This document shows positions 1 to 10,835 of a stretch of DNA of 64,000 nt, piece after piece (within the stretch, counting starts at the first letter, position 1; every line of letters begins with the position of its first letter). Source of the DNA: Clostridia bacterium (GTDB lineage Bacteria > Bacillota > Clostridia > Oscillospirales > Acutalibacteraceae); the NCBI GenBank assembly GCA_017403185.1, contig JAFQON010000001.1:18813-82812 (forward strand), written 5' to 3'. The notes below the pieces were generated by a model. The model made no database searches, had not been told where the DNA came from, and was given only the letters and a program-made list of their open reading frames with translations. Both the position numbers and the translations under genes were made by a program.

Positions 1-1
1 A

Positions 2-322
2 AATTATCTCGACAAAATCCCCGTTCATCCCGACATCCGCTGGAATGCGGATGAAAACGGAATCGTGACCCTTGAAATTGACAACAAAGGCGTGATGAAC
101 AGAATTGCACAGAAGCTTCTGAAAAAGCCGAAGGTCAGTTATATTCATCTTGATAAAACGGGCAGCTTCGTGTGGCCGCTTATTGACGGCAAAAGAAGCA
201 TTGCAGACCTTGCAAAGGATGTTGATGCACATTTCGGCGAAGAAGCACATCCGCTTTATGAAAGACTTGCTCAGTTTTTCAGGGTTCTCGACAGCTATAA
301 TTTCATAAACTGGGTTGAATAA
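2..322 (+). CDS. PqqD-family protein, 3' part of gene
   Basis: The frame is open from the left edge to the stop at 320-322, so the gene begins outside the window. The visible 106 residues have the PqqD/coenzyme PQQ synthesis D layout: a short beta segment (around VTLEIDNKG), a basic helix, a Gly-Ser-Phe-Val-Trp segment, a DGKRSIADLA turn and a C-terminal helix ending YNFINWVE. PqqD-type domains bind leader peptides of ribosomal peptide precursors, but free-standing copies are common in Clostridia where no peptide product is known. A GTG at 65 could start a shorter protein, but the reading frame upstream of it has the same character (NYLDKIPVHPDIRW), so I prefer a longer gene. What it works with lies outside the window. 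Confidence 0.7.
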   Translation, partial: NYLDKIPVHPDIRWNADENGIVTLEIDNKGVMNRIAQKLLKKPKVSYIHLDKTGSFVWPLIDGKRSIADLAKDVDAHFGEEAHPLYERLAQFFRVLDSYNFINWVE

Positions 323-327
323 GAAAG

Positions 328-365
328 AACCGTTCCTGCACGGATTGTGTGCGGGAACGGTTTTT
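328..365 (+). terminator. Rho-independent terminator after PqqD-like gene
   Basis: A 14-bp stem (arms 328-341 and 349-362, one G-T pair) closes a short loop and runs into five T residues. It begins six bases after the stop codon of the PqqD-like gene. Confidence 0.85.
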
Positions 366-414
366 ATCATCTTACCGCAAAAAGATATAATATCATACAG
401 TAAGATTTCTTTTT

Positions 415-455
415 TCAAAAAGGGCGAAGCCGCAGTCGGTTAAGACTGCGGCTTC
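415..455 (-). terminator. Hairpin terminator for the reverse-strand XRE gene
   Basis: A perfect 12-bp stem (426-437 with 444-455) lies downstream of the reverse-strand gene ending at 535. Read on the minus strand, it is followed within four bases by five T residues (417-421). The 80-base distance from the stop makes assignment less certain. Confidence 0.55.
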
Positions 456-534
456 TTTGAGGAGTTGTATATAAGAGGGTGAGAAGTGGTCATAATTAAA
501 TCTGACACAAATCAAGGAGATATTTTTGAAAAAT

Positions 535-783
535 TTATTCATCAATTCCGAGAAGCTCGTTTACTGTCATGCCGAGCACTTCGGAGAGGGCTTTAAGTTC
601 AAAATCCGTAACGTAGCGAAGCTGTCCTTCAAGCTTTGAGAGACCTGATGCATTAAGGTCAACGCCCTTGATCTGGAGCTGAGTGAGAAGGTCCTTCTGC
701 TTCATGTTGATTTCTTTGCGTCTTGCTTCAATTTTGGCACCAACGATGTTTCTGTCACCGAGGGCCTGCTTTCTGATTCTCAT
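535..783 (-). CDS. Small XRE-family helix-turn-helix regulator
   Basis: An 82-residue protein made almost entirely of a Cro/C1-type DNA-binding fold: a first helix (AKIEARRKEINMKQKDLL), a turn, a recognition-helix region (NASGLSKLEGQLRYVTDFE) and the usual closing segment ALSEVLGMTVNELLG. The spacing is a little longer than in lambda-Cro-type proteins because of the QIKGVDLNASG insertion, a pattern seen in small clostridial XRE proteins. The start has AGGAGG nine bases upstream. There is no effector domain, so it is probably a single-domain repressor of unknown target. Its upstream region is shared with the divergent pncB gene, which could be a target; that is inference only. Confidence 0.8.
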   Translation of the reverse strand: MRIRKQALGDRNIVGAKIEARRKEINMKQKDLLTQLQIKGVDLNASGLSKLEGQLRYVTDFELKALSEVLGMTVNELLGIDE

Positions 784-1141
784 GGCTGTGTGTCCTCCTA
801 AGATGTTTGCGTCGGGCTGCTGTCTGAATTATACAATCTGTATAACGCCTCTTTCGTCAAGCACCCGAAACGACACTGTTTTTGTCTACGGGTGGTATTT
901 TACCACACAAAAAATAAAAAAGCAACAGTTTTTTTAAATAAAACGACTGCTTTATCAAAAATTTAACAATTCTGTAAAAAACATTTTTATAATGCGGTTG
1001 ACTCAACGGCGTTTTTGCATCGGTCCGTGAGAATAAATTTTGAAACAAATTTTTGATATTATATTGTAAAATTCTGTTTTTTAATGCATAATAGCAGTTG
1101 ACGGCGTATTTGCCGAATATATAAAAAAGAGGCGGACATTT
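784..1141. other. Divergent intergenic region, XRE gene / pncB
   Basis: This 358-base AT-rich stretch separates the divergent XRE gene and pncB. A long reverse open frame (857-1549) crosses it but runs antisense into pncB and has no coding character. Promoters for both genes must lie here, but no convincing -35/-10 pair stood out. The pncB start has a GAGGCGG ribosome-binding site. Confidence 0.5.
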
Positions 1142-2590
1142 ATGGAATACACAAAACCGCAGAGAAACCTGACCATGCTGACCGACTTTTATGAAATCAC
1201 CATGGCAAACGGTTATTTCAAAAATAATTTCAGAGATACAATCGGCTATTTTGATATGTTTTTCCGTAAGGTGCCTGACGGCGGCGGATTTGTTGTTATG
1301 GCTGGTCTTGAGCAGCTTGTGGATTATCTTGCAAACCTGACCTTCGATGCCGAAGATATTGAATTTCTCAGAAGCAAAGGCTTCGGAGAGGATTTTCTTG
1401 ATTACCTTGCAAATTTCAGATTCTGCTGTGATGTGTGGGCTGTTCCCGAGGGAACTCCCGTTTTTCCGGGTGAACCGATAGTCAAGGTCAAGGGTCCCGT
1501 TATTCAGGCTCAGTTTATCGAAACAATGGTTTTGCTCTGCATCAATCATCAGAGCCTTATTGCCACCAAGGCAAACCGTATCTGCCGTGCCGCAGGCGAT
1601 AAATCCGTTATGGAATTCGGCTCAAGAAGAGCTCAGGGTGCTGACGGTGCAATCTACGGTGCAAGAGCGGCATATATAGGCGGCTGTGTGGGTACCGCAT
1701 GCACGATTTCGGATGAGATGTTCGGAGTTCCCGTTCTCGGCACCATGGCACACAGCTGGGTTCAGCTTTTTGACAGTGAATACGAAGCTTTTGCCGCATA
1801 CGCAAAGGAATATCCCGACGGCTGCACCCTTCTTGTTGATACCTATAACACTCTTAAATCGGGTATTCCCAACGCAATCAAGGTTTTTGATGAGGTGCTT
1901 AAGCCTCTCGGAAAGCGTCCCAGAGGAATACGCATTGACAGCGGCGACATCGCATATCTTTCACGCAAGGCAAGGAAGATGCTTGATGAAGCAGGCTATC
2001 CCGACTGCTCGATTGTTGCATCGAATTCTCTTGATGAATACATTATAAGAGATATGCTTGCACAGGGTGCAAAGGTTGACTCCTTCGGCGTTGGCGAAAG
2101 ACTCATAACCTCATCGTCAAGTCCCATGCTCGGCGGCGTTTATAAGCTTTGCGGTGTTCAGAAGGACGGAAAGATTATCCCGAAAATCAAGCTCAGCGAA
2201 AATGTTGCAAAAATCACAACTCCCGGTAACAAGAGAGTTTACCGCCTTTACGATAAAGAAACGGGCAAGGCTATTGCCGATCTGATTACCCTTGCCGACG
2301 AAACGGTTGACGATACAAAGCCCTACGAGCTTTTTGACCCCGATTTCACATGGAAACGCAAAACGGTAACGGATTATGTTGCAAGAGAGCTTCTTGAACC
2401 CGTTTTCGATAAAGGAAAATGTGTTTTCAACAGAAAGAGCACAAAGGAAATCCGTGACTACTGCAAAAAGCAGGTTGATACTCTCTGGGATGAGGTTACG
2501 AGATTTGAAAACCCTCATAACTATTATGTTGACCTTTCGCAGCCGCTCTGGGATTTAAAGCATGAGCTTCTCAGAAAAAACGGCAAATAA
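1142..2590 (+). CDS. pncB: Nicotinate phosphoribosyltransferase
   Basis: This 482-residue enzyme condenses nicotinate with PRPP to nicotinate mononucleotide in the salvage arm of NAD synthesis. It has the family's N-terminal signature TMLTDFYEITMANGYF (residues 11-26), the SRRAQGADGAIYGARAA phosphoribosyl-binding region (161-177), and GTMAHSW (200-206), whose His204 matches the histidine phosphorylated during ATP-coupled turnover. The IDSGD motif follows. Length fits the long Gram-positive form. It is cytoplasmic. The stop is 24 bases before the arabinofuranosidase start, with no terminator between, so the two may be co-transcribed despite unrelated functions. Confidence 0.95.
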   Translation: MEYTKPQRNLTMLTDFYEITMANGYFKNNFRDTIGYFDMFFRKVPDGGGFVVMAGLEQLVDYLANLTFDAEDIEFLRSKGFGEDFLDYLANFRFCCDVWAVPEGTPVFPGEPIVKVKGPVIQAQFIETMVLLCINHQSLIATKANRICRAAGDKSVMEFGSRRAQGADGAIYGARAAYIGGCVGTACTISDEMFGVPVLGTMAHSWVQLFDSEYEAFAAYAKEYPDGCTLLVDTYNTLKSGIPNAIKVFDEVLKPLGKRPRGIRIDSGDIAYLSRKARKMLDEAGYPDCSIVASNSLDEYIIRDMLAQGAKVDSFGVGERLITSSSSPMLGGVYKLCGVQKDGKIIPKIKLSENVAKITTPGNKRVYRLYDKETGKAIADLITLADETVDDTKPYELFDPDFTWKRKTVTDYVARELLEPVFDKGKCVFNRKSTKEIRDYCKKQVDTLWDEVTRFENPHNYYVDLSQPLWDLKHELLRKNGK

Positions 2591-2593
2591 TAA

Positions 2594-4105
<1,512 letters not shown>

Positions 4106-4146
4106 AAAAAACCGTGCATAAACATTTTCGTTTATGCACGGTTTTT
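4106..4146. terminator. Bidirectional terminator between convergent genes
   Basis: A long stem (left arm through 4123, right arm 4130-4146) is flanked by A residues on the left and T residues on the right, so it works on both strands. It separates the GH51 gene from the convergent glycerophosphodiesterase, ending three bases from the latter's stop. Confidence 0.92.
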
Positions 4147-4148
4147 GA

Positions 4149-5174
4149 TTATCTGCAATTTTTAACTGCTTCGTAAACCATCTGGGGATAATCGGACATG
4201 ATGCAGTCTGCTCCGTTTTTTATAAGAAGCTCCGCTTTTTCCGCGTCATTGATTGTCCAGTACTGAACGGCGATATCGTATTTGTGGGCATAATTTATCA
4301 TTTCCCGTGTGCCGAGGTTGACAAGTCCTTTGGCACCGCTTTTTCCGTAGGGAATCTGCAATGCGATGTAAGAAACATCAATGTCGTTCAGATCCCAGTT
4401 CATTCTTGAATAGATATAGAACAGGATGACTTCGGTTGTTCTTGCGGAGCGGGGCATATCGGGATATTTATGCTCCATATAAACCGAAACGAGCTCTTTT
4501 GACGAAGCCCAGATAACTCTGTCCTGAAGCTTTCTTTCGGTTATGATTGAATAAAGCTTGTCGGCAGCCTTCATTCCGTTTATGCCGGTGCTTTTTATTT
4601 CAATTATGTAACAGAAATCCTTGTTGCCGCTGTTTTTCTCGATGAAGTCAATAACGGTTTCACACTTGACAACACGGAGGTTTTCGGGGATATCCTTGCC
4701 TCTGAGGCCTCTGTAGGGATAATTCTCGCCGTCAACGGTGAAGTTTTCTCCGAGATTAAGGGTATCATAGGCTTCTTTATAAGTAAGCTCCGAAACCTTT
4801 ACATCCTTGCGGCCGAAGGCTTCAACCGCATTTGAGGTTGCATCGTATGTTGTGTTGTGCAGAAGAACAAGCTCGCCGTCTGCCGTAATATGAACATCAA
4901 ATTCAAAAACATCAACCCCGAGCGATTTGTTCTCTTTAAGAACATATTCAAAAGCCATGAGGGTATTCTGCGGAGCAATTCCCGCACCCGAGCGGTGAGC
5001 GGAAACGTCTGTATCAAGATACTCCCTGATATAAGGATTTTCTGCGTTTTCATTGACGTAGATGGGAGTGTCGGGGTTGCCGGGATGTGGCATGGTTAAA
5101 ATCATCGGGATTATTGCAACCGCAAGAACGATGGTTTTACATATGCTTTTTATAAACGGAAAAATTATATACAT
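4149..5174 (-). CDS. Membrane-anchored glycerophosphodiester phosphodiesterase
   Basis: A 341-residue GDPD-family enzyme that splits glycerophosphodiesters into glycerol 3-phosphate and an alcohol. An N-terminal hydrophobic segment (about 10-28) exports or anchors it. The catalytic core starts at AHRSGAGIAPQNTL with His60-Arg61, followed by EFDVHITADGELVLLHN, where Glu91, Asp93 and His106 match the family's metal and catalytic residues. The C terminus has the usual YWTINDAEKAELLIKNGADCIMSDYP. The family consensus HRG is HRS here, seen in other exported clostridial members. The gene lies 11 bases behind the secreted hydrolase, so they form one transcript; with the glycerol kinase nearby, the product may feed glycerol 3-phosphate use. 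Confidence 0.9.
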   Translation of the reverse strand: MYIIFPFIKSICKTIVLAVAIIPMILTMPHPGNPDTPIYVNENAENPYIREYLDTDVSAHRSGAGIAPQNTLMAFEYVLKENKSLGVDVFEFDVHITADGELVLLHNTTYDATSNAVEAFGRKDVKVSELTYKEAYDTLNLGENFTVDGENYPYRGLRGKDIPENLRVVKCETVIDFIEKNSGNKDFCYIIEIKSTGINGMKAADKLYSIITERKLQDRVIWASSKELVSVYMEHKYPDMPRSARTTEVILFYIYSRMNWDLNDIDVSYIALQIPYGKSGAKGLVNLGTREMINYAHKYDIAVQYWTINDAEKAELLIKNGADCIMSDYPQMVYEAVKNCR

Positions 5175-5185
5175 AGTTATCTACC

Positions 5186-6235
5186 TTATTTAATTCTTAA
5201 AAGTTTGAGCACGGCATTATAAAGAAGCTCGAAAATTCCGAAAAAGCCGTCAACATAAACAAGACTTGTTGAATCGTTGATGCCGACATTGCCCGAGCCT
5301 TCACCCTTTGCACCGTCATAATCGGAGGTGTGGCTGCAGAGCCATGAAATCATTCCGTCGGGATAAGAAAGCTCAACATTTTCACCGAGACCGTTAACTG
5401 TTGTCATGTAGGGATATGCTCCGTTTTCTGCAGAGAACATGTCGTGATTTACGGCGAACCATGCGTGATGACTGCTCGAGGTTGCACTTCCGTCTTCATA
5501 GCATACCTTTGTCATTGTTGAAAATCTGCAGTCTTCGGCAACGTTTGAAATTGCGGTAAGCCTGTCCCATGTGGGTGAAACGCAGAGATAATAGTTAACA
5601 AGAGGGTCGCGTCTGCTCGAGGTGAGCCAGATGGGCATATCCGCGATTTTTTCGAGTTTTTCATCGGAGGGAGCCCATGCGGGGCAGATGGGGAATGCAG
5701 CAGCGAAAAGCTCGGGATAAGCAATTGCCATTTTATAGGTCATCTTGCCGCCCATTGAGTAGCCGCCGACATAGATTCTGCTAAGGTCGATGTTGTCTTT
5801 GTTTTTTGCAATGAAATCGTCGATTGCCGCACGGAGCGGTTCAACGAGCTCGTTGGGCCAGTACATACCGTCTTCTTCTTTTGAGCGTGCCGCAAGAATG
5901 AAAGCACCGCCTGCGGGCTCGAAGCGAGTCTGGAATTCGTCGCTTGCCCAGTAGGCAATGTTGCTCTTTGCAACCTGAACTCCGTCGGAAGCACCGTCAC
6001 CCATGCCGTGAAGCCACACAACGAGAGGATATTTTGTTGTGTCATTTTCGCCTGCGGGTGAAAAATAACGGTAGTCGATTGAGTAGCCGCCTGCTTCGGG
6101 TCCTTCACCGAAAACAAACTGCTCTTTGATCGGGTCAAGTCCGCCTTCAACGGAAAGTGCACCTGCACCGAGAGGGTAAGCGGCAAGAAGAATAAATGCG
6201 AGAAGAATTGCTGTGAGTTTTCTTATGTTTTTCAT
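5186..6235 (-). CDS. Secreted alpha/beta hydrolase (esterase/PHB-depolymerase type)
   Basis: A 349-residue exported hydrolase. The start at 6235 is chosen because GAGGTG sits seven bases upstream and the protein then begins with a clean signal peptide (MKNIRKLTAILLAF...GALS); the open frame extends 12 codons further without a ribosome site. The core has an oxyanion loop LVVWLHGMGDG, nucleophile Ser160 in GGYSMGG, Asp210 in SSRRDPLV and a candidate His256/257 in SSSHHAWF. Such proteins are usually annotated as carboxylesterase, feruloyl-esterase-like or PHB depolymerase-like; the substrate is unknown. The last 20 residues form an amphipathic hydrophobic segment (GIFELLYNAVLKLL), discussed in the findings. 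It is first in an operon with the phosphodiesterase. Confidence 0.85.
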   Translation of the reverse strand: MKNIRKLTAILLAFILLAAYPLGAGALSVEGGLDPIKEQFVFGEGPEAGGYSIDYRYFSPAGENDTTKYPLVVWLHGMGDGASDGVQVAKSNIAYWASDEFQTRFEPAGGAFILAARSKEEDGMYWPNELVEPLRAAIDDFIAKNKDNIDLSRIYVGGYSMGGKMTYKMAIAYPELFAAAFPICPAWAPSDEKLEKIADMPIWLTSSRRDPLVNYYLCVSPTWDRLTAISNVAEDCRFSTMTKVCYEDGSATSSSHHAWFAVNHDMFSAENGAYPYMTTVNGLGENVELSYPDGMISWLCSHTSDYDGAKGEGSGNVGINDSTSLVYVDGFFGIFELLYNAVLKLLRIK

Positions 6236-6361
6236 TTTTTGCACCTCATTCCTTACATTATAAGTTAACATAAATTTAACATTATTTCAACAAAAAATTA
6301 CTATTAATTATTAATAAATAAAATTCTGTTACAGTGCGTAACGGAGTTTTTTAATTTTTGC

Positions 6362-6389
6362 TTGCAAATCCGCCGATATATGATAAAAT
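6362..6389 (+). promoter_or_regulatory. Probable sigma-A promoter for uxaC-glpK
   Basis: TTGCAA (6362-6367) and TAAAAT (6384-6389) are spaced by 16 bases and lie 35 bases before the uxaC start. Confidence 0.5.
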
Positions 6390-6423
6390 TAAAACGTATT
6401 ATTATATCCGGGAGGTATGTCCG

Positions 6424-7824
6424 ATGATAAAAGAATTTATGGGCAAGGATTTCTTGCTGAACAGCGAACCTGCAATAAAGATGTTTGAGGCGGCGGATAA
6501 AATGCCGATTTTTGACTGGCATTGCCACCTTTCGCCCAAAGAAATATATGAAAACAAGCAGCCCGAAGATATTGCGTGGCTCTGGCTTGCGGGTGATCAT
6601 TATAAATGGCGTGCCATGCGTTCATGCGGCGTTGACGAAAAATATATAACGGGCGATGCAAGCGGCTATGAAAAATTCAGGGCGTTTGCGGAAATCATGC
6701 CCAATCTTATCGGAAATCCCATGTATCATTGGTGTCACCTTGAGTTGAGAAGATATTTCGGCATAAACGATATCCTCAATGCGGAAAATGCAGACAGCAT
6801 ATGGGAAAGAGCGAATGCCGCAATCAAAGCAGGCGGCTTTACTCCGAGAGAGCTTATCGAAAAATCCAATGTTTCGCATCTGTGCACAACAGATGATCCT
6901 GCGGACAGCCTTGAGTATCACAAGCTTATTGCAGAAACCGATTTCAGATGCAAGGTTCTTCCTGCGTTCAGACCCGACAAAGCTCTGAGCATCGACCTTC
7001 CCTCATGGAGACCCTGGCTTGCCGATATGGAAAAGGCAGTCGGCAGAGAAATCGGCGGTTTTGCAGAGCTTTGCAAGGCTCTTGAAGAAAGAATAGAATT
7101 CTTTGCATCAATGGGCTGCCGTGCAAGCGACCATGCATTCTCATATGTTCCTTATGAAGAAGCAACCGCAGAGGAGCTTGAAGCAATATTTGCAAAGGTG
7201 AAGAATGGCGGAGAAGCAGACACGCTTGAAACCGATAAATTCAAAACTGCACTTCTGTCATTCCTTGCAGCGGAATATGCAAAACGCAACTGGGGCATGG
7301 AGCTTCATATCGGTCCTCTTCGCAACAACAACACCCTTATGTTCAGGAAAATCGGACCCGATGCAGGCTTCGATTCGATAGATGACAGAGAAATTGCAGG
7401 TAAGCTTTCAAAATTCCTTGACAGCCTTGCAGTTAAGGAACAGCTTCCCAGAACGGTTCTCTTCACCCTCAATCCCAAGGATAATTATGTTCTCGGAACA
7501 ATGCTCGGCAACTTCCAGAGCAGCGAAGCGGAAAGCAAGATTCAGTTCGGCTCGGCATGGTGGTTCAATGATAATATCGACGGAATGAGAGAGCAGATGA
7601 AGGCTCTTGCAAATCTCGGTGCAATCGGAAAATTCGTGGGAATGGTAACGGATTCCCGTTCGTTCCTTTCATATCCCCGTCACGAGTATTTCCGCAGAAT
7701 CATGTGCGGGCTTCTCGGCGACATGGTTGCAGACGGTCTTTATCCCTATGATGAAAAAACAATCTGCAAAATAGCAGAGGATATTTCATATAACAATGCA
7801 ATCAGATATTTCGGTGTAAACTAA
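6424..7824 (+). CDS. uxaC: Uronate isomerase
   Basis: A 466-residue amidohydrolase-fold isomerase converting D-glucuronate to D-fructuronate and D-galacturonate to D-tagaturonate. The start at 6424 has GGGAGG upstream; the open frame extends 22 codons further but into the promoter. Marks of UxaC are the metal motif FDWHCHLSP (His33, His35), [29 protein letters not shown], and [14 protein letters not shown] near the C terminus. Length matches the family. It is cytoplasmic. The glycerol kinase begins 13 bases downstream. The usual partners (uxaA, uxaB, uxuA, uxuB, kdgK) are not in this window, so the pathway is completed elsewhere if at all. Confidence 0.95.
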   Translation: MIKEFMGKDFLLNSEPAIKMFEAADKMPIFDWHCHLSPKEIYENKQPEDIAWLWLAGDHYKWRAMRSCGVDEKYITGDASGYEKFRAFAEIMPNLIGNPMYHWCHLELRRYFGINDILNAENADSIWERANAAIKAGGFTPRELIEKSNVSHLCTTDDPADSLEYHKLIAETDFRCKVLPAFRPDKALSIDLPSWRPWLADMEKAVGREIGGFAELCKALEERIEFFASMGCRASDHAFSYVPYEEATAEELEAIFAKVKNGGEADTLETDKFKTALLSFLAAEYAKRNWGMELHIGPLRNNNTLMFRKIGPDAGFDSIDDREIAGKLSKFLDSLAVKEQLPRTVLFTLNPKDNYVLGTMLGNFQSSEAESKIQFGSAWWFNDNIDGMREQMKALANLGAIGKFVGMVTDSRSFLSYPRHEYFRRIMCGLLGDMVADGLYPYDEKTICKIAEDISYNNAIRYFGVN

Positions 7825-7837
7825 AGGAGGAAAAATC

Positions 7838-9340
7838 ATGGCAAAATATGTTCTTGCATTAGACCAGGGCACTACCAGTTCAAGAGCGATTATTTTTGAT
7901 AAAAAAGGTAATATTGTCGGCAAGGCTCAGAATGAGTTTGAGCAGATTTATCCTCAGGCAGGCTGGGTTGAGCATGACCCTCTTTCAATTCTTTACAGCC
8001 AGTTTCAGGCGGTTTCGTCCTGCCTCATCAGCAGCGGAATCGCTCCGTCGGAAATTGCCGGCATTGGTATAACAAACCAGAGAGAAACAACAATTCTCTG
8101 GGACAGACAGACCGGTAAGCCCGTTTATAATGCAATTGTGTGGCAGTGCCGCAGAACGGCGGAAATCTGTGAGGAGCTCAAGGCTCAGGGGCTTGAAGAA
8201 TATATCAAGGATAAAACGGGTCTTCTTATAGATGCATATTTTTCGGGCACAAAAATCAAGTGGATTCTTGATAATGTCCCTCAGGCAAGAAAGCTTGCCG
8301 ATGAGGGCAGACTTCTTTTCGGCACGGTTGAAACATGGATTATCTGGAATCTTACAGGCGGCAGCGTTCATGTTACGGACTATTCAAACGCATCAAGAAC
8401 AATGCTGTTTGATGTTGATAACCTTTGCTGGGATAAATATCTCTGTGAAAAGCTCGGCATCCCCATGTCGATTCTTCCCGAGCCTGTTCCTTCGAGTAAG
8501 GTTTACGGCAGGGTTTCAAAGGGCATTCTCGGTCTTGAGTCACTTGAAGGAATTCCTATCTGCGGAGCAATAGGTGACCAGCCTGCGGCACTCTTCGGTC
8601 AGGGCTGCTTCAAACCCGGTCAGGCAAAGAATACTTACGGCACGGGCTGCTTCCTGCTGATGAACACAGGCGAAAAGAGAGTCAGATCAAAGAATAATCT
8701 TCTTACCGGTGTTGCGTGGGGTATCGGAGATAAGGTTGAATACGCAATTGAAGGCTCGGCTTTCAATGCAGGCTCGGTTATAAAGTGGCTCCGTGACGAG
8801 CTTCACATGATTGATACTGCAAAAAGATGCGACGAGCTTGCAGAGAGCGTTCCCGATGCAAACGGAATCTATTTTGTGCCCGCATTCACGGGTCTTGGTG
8901 CACCCTATTGGGATATGTATGCAAGAGGAACTCTTGTGGGCATAACAAGAGGCGTCAACAGAGCACATATCGCAAGAAGCGTTCTTGAAGCGATTACATA
9001 TCAGATGACCGACCTTCTTGAGGCGATGAAATCCGACTCGGGCATTGATTTTACCGAGCTCCGTGTTGACGGCGGTGCAAGCGTGAGCAACATCATGCTT
9101 CAGATTCAGGCTGATATGATAAGATGCAGCGTCAACCGTCCGAAGAATGTTGAAACAACCGCTCTCGGTGCCGCATATCTTGCGGGTCTTGCCGTCGGTC
9201 TGTGGGAAAATACCGATGAAATCCAGCACAACCGCGAGGTTGAAAGAGTTTTTGTTCCCGAAATGGACGAAGCAAAACGCAACGAGCTTTATGCGGGCTG
9301 GAAAAAGGCTGTTGTCTGCTCAATGGGCTGGGCAAAGTGA
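7838..9340 (+). CDS. glpK: Glycerol kinase
   Basis: A 500-residue FGGY-family kinase phosphorylating glycerol to sn-glycerol 3-phosphate. It carries the glycerol-kinase-specific [48 protein letters not shown] and the C-terminal FGGY signature region [12 protein letters not shown], which separates it from xylulo- and gluconokinases. The start has AGGAGG seven bases upstream and lies 13 bases after uxaC, so both are co-transcribed. No glpF or glpD is adjacent. The nearby glycerophosphodiesterase could supply glycerol phosphate; that link is inference. Confidence 0.96.
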   Translation: MAKYVLALDQGTTSSRAIIFDKKGNIVGKAQNEFEQIYPQAGWVEHDPLSILYSQFQAVSSCLISSGIAPSEIAGIGITNQRETTILWDRQTGKPVYNAIVWQCRRTAEICEELKAQGLEEYIKDKTGLLIDAYFSGTKIKWILDNVPQARKLADEGRLLFGTVETWIIWNLTGGSVHVTDYSNASRTMLFDVDNLCWDKYLCEKLGIPMSILPEPVPSSKVYGRVSKGILGLESLEGIPICGAIGDQPAALFGQGCFKPGQAKNTYGTGCFLLMNTGEKRVRSKNNLLTGVAWGIGDKVEYAIEGSAFNAGSVIKWLRDELHMIDTAKRCDELAESVPDANGIYFVPAFTGLGAPYWDMYARGTLVGITRGVNRAHIARSVLEAITYQMTDLLEAMKSDSGIDFTELRVDGGASVSNIMLQIQADMIRCSVNRPKNVETTALGAAYLAGLAVGLWENTDEIQHNREVERVFVPEMDEAKRNELYAGWKKAVVCSMGWAK

Positions 9341-9352
9341 AGCTTTGCTTCA

Positions 9353-9460
9353 CAATGAAGAATGAAAAATGAATAATGAATAATTAAGGAAGGGCTTCGC
9401 CCTTACCCGATTTTATATGTTTGCATGTAGGGCGGGGGCTTGCTCCCGCCGGATTGTATT
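9353..9460. repeat. Interspersed repeat cluster (AATGAATAATGAATAATTAA plus two hairpins)
   Basis: Between glpK and the malic enzyme sit an AT-rich unit (AATGAATAATGAATAATTAA), a hairpin on GGGCTTCGCCC, and a second hairpin GTAGGGCGGGGGC...GCCCCCGCCG-like palindrome (about 9427-9453). The first unit recurs at both ends of the element at 47326-47545, and the GTAGGGCGGG hairpin recurs near 14594. This is non-coding repeat DNA. Confidence 0.75.
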
Positions 9461-9479
9461 GATAACGGAGATGTAAAAA

Positions 9480-10649
9480 ATGGACTATTTGCAGGAGTCG
9501 CTCAGACTCCATTATGAATGGAAAGGCAAGCTTGAAACAAAGGCAAGAGCAAGTGCGGGCAGCAAGCAGGATTTGTCGCTTGCTTATACTCCCGGAGTTG
9601 CCGCACCGTGCCTTGAAATTCAGAAGGATGTAAACAAAAGCTATGAGCTCACAAGAAGATGGAATACTGTTGCGGTCATTACCGACGGAACGGCTGTGCT
9701 CGGTCTCGGCGATATAGGTCCCGAGGCAGGTATGCCCGTTATGGAGGGAAAATGCCTGCTTTTCAAATCCTTTGCGGATATAGATGCAATTCCTCTCTGC
9801 ATCCGATCAAAGGATACGGATGAAATTGTTAATGCCGTTTCGCTTTTTGCGGGCAGCTTCGGAGGCATCAATCTTGAAGATATTGCCGCTCCGAGATGCT
9901 TTGAAATTGAAAGAAAGCTCAAGGAAAAATGCGATATCCCCGTTTTTCATGATGATCAGCACGGAACGGCGGTTGTTGTGCTTGCGGCGGTGCTCAACGC
10001 ACTCAGGTGCGTGGGCAAAAAGCTTGAGGATTGCACGGTTGCAATGAGCGGAGCAGGCTCGGCAGGCTCGGCAATTGCAAGGCTTCTCAACGCATGCGGA
10101 GCAGGCAACATCATTATGAGTGACAGACAAGGTATAATCTGTAAGGGCGATGACCTGACCCCTGCTTTTGCAGAGCTTGCAGAGTTCACAAATAAAAATC
10201 ATATCAGAGGCAGCCTCGCAGATGCAATGAAGGGTGCCGATGTTTTTGTCGGCGTTTCCGCAGGGGGCATTGTCAGCAGAGAGATGGTTGAATCCATGGC
10301 AGATAATGCCGTTGTTATGGCAATGGCAAACCCCACTCCCGAAATAATGCCCGATGAGGCGAAGGCGGCAGGTGCGGCAGTTGTCGGCACGGGCAGAAGC
10401 GATTATCCCAATCAGATAAATAATGTGCTTGCATTTCCCGGTATATTCAGGGGTGCACTTGATGTGAGAGCCTCCGATATAAATGAGGAAATGAAGCTTG
10501 CGGCAGCACATGCCATTGCGGACCTTGTTACGGAGGAAAAACTCTGTGCGGAATACATTCTTCCCGAGGCCTTTGACGAAAGGGTAGGGACTGCAGTTGC
10601 AAAAGCAGTTGCAAAAGCAGCGCGTGATTGTGGAATTGCACGAATTTAA
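9480..10649 (+). CDS. Malic enzyme (oxaloacetate-decarboxylating malate dehydrogenase)
   Basis: A 389-residue short-form malic enzyme that decarboxylates malate to pyruvate with reduction of NAD(P). Visible family features: AYTPGVAAPC with catalytic Tyr36, Lys91 in MEGKCLLFK, metal ligands Glu133-Asp134 (NLEDIAAP) and Asp159 in VFHDDQHGTAVV, and the nucleotide loop GAGSAGSA (191-198). Cofactor choice is not settled from sequence. The ribosome site is GGAG eight bases before the ATG. It is separated from glpK by repeats rather than by a clear terminator. Supplies pyruvate and reducing power in the cytoplasm. Confidence 0.94.
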   Translation: MDYLQESLRLHYEWKGKLETKARASAGSKQDLSLAYTPGVAAPCLEIQKDVNKSYELTRRWNTVAVITDGTAVLGLGDIGPEAGMPVMEGKCLLFKSFADIDAIPLCIRSKDTDEIVNAVSLFAGSFGGINLEDIAAPRCFEIERKLKEKCDIPVFHDDQHGTAVVVLAAVLNALRCVGKKLEDCTVAMSGAGSAGSAIARLLNACGAGNIIMSDRQGIICKGDDLTPAFAELAEFTNKNHIRGSLADAMKGADVFVGVSAGGIVSREMVESMADNAVVMAMANPTPEIMPDEAKAAGAAVVGTGRSDYPNQINNVLAFPGIFRGALDVRASDINEEMKLAAAHAIADLVTEEKLCAEYILPEAFDERVGTAVAKAVAKAARDCGIARI

Positions 10650-10713
10650 TACGGCTTGTTTAGCGAATATTCACAAAATATTAAAATAAATTTTTAATTC
10701 TGTCAACTTTCTA

Positions 10714-10835
10714 TTGCTTTATTTTAATAATTGTGTCATAATTGCTATGCATATTGGAGCAGAAGGCGGTTCTGCGTCTGCTCATAATGGGGAAATCCCC
10801 GGGACTTAAGAATCTATTTTAAGGAGGAAAAATCT
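10714..10835 (+). promoter_or_regulatory. Promoter and structured leader of the InlB-repeat gene
   Basis: TTGCTT (10714-10719) and CATAAT (10737-10742) are spaced 17 bases apart. The roughly 85-base leader that follows contains a GAGCAGA...TCTGCTC stem and a GGGGAAATCCCC hairpin before the AAGGAGG ribosome site. I do not recognise a known riboswitch consensus. Confidence 0.5.

Noticed and set aside
857-1549. Long reverse open frame across the pncB start
   Set aside because: Antisense to a certain gene, no ribosome site and no protein-like pattern; a shadow frame.
9807-10511. 234-codon reverse open frame inside the malic enzyme gene
   Set aside because: Shadow of a well-supported gene; composition is Cys/His-rich and matches no family.
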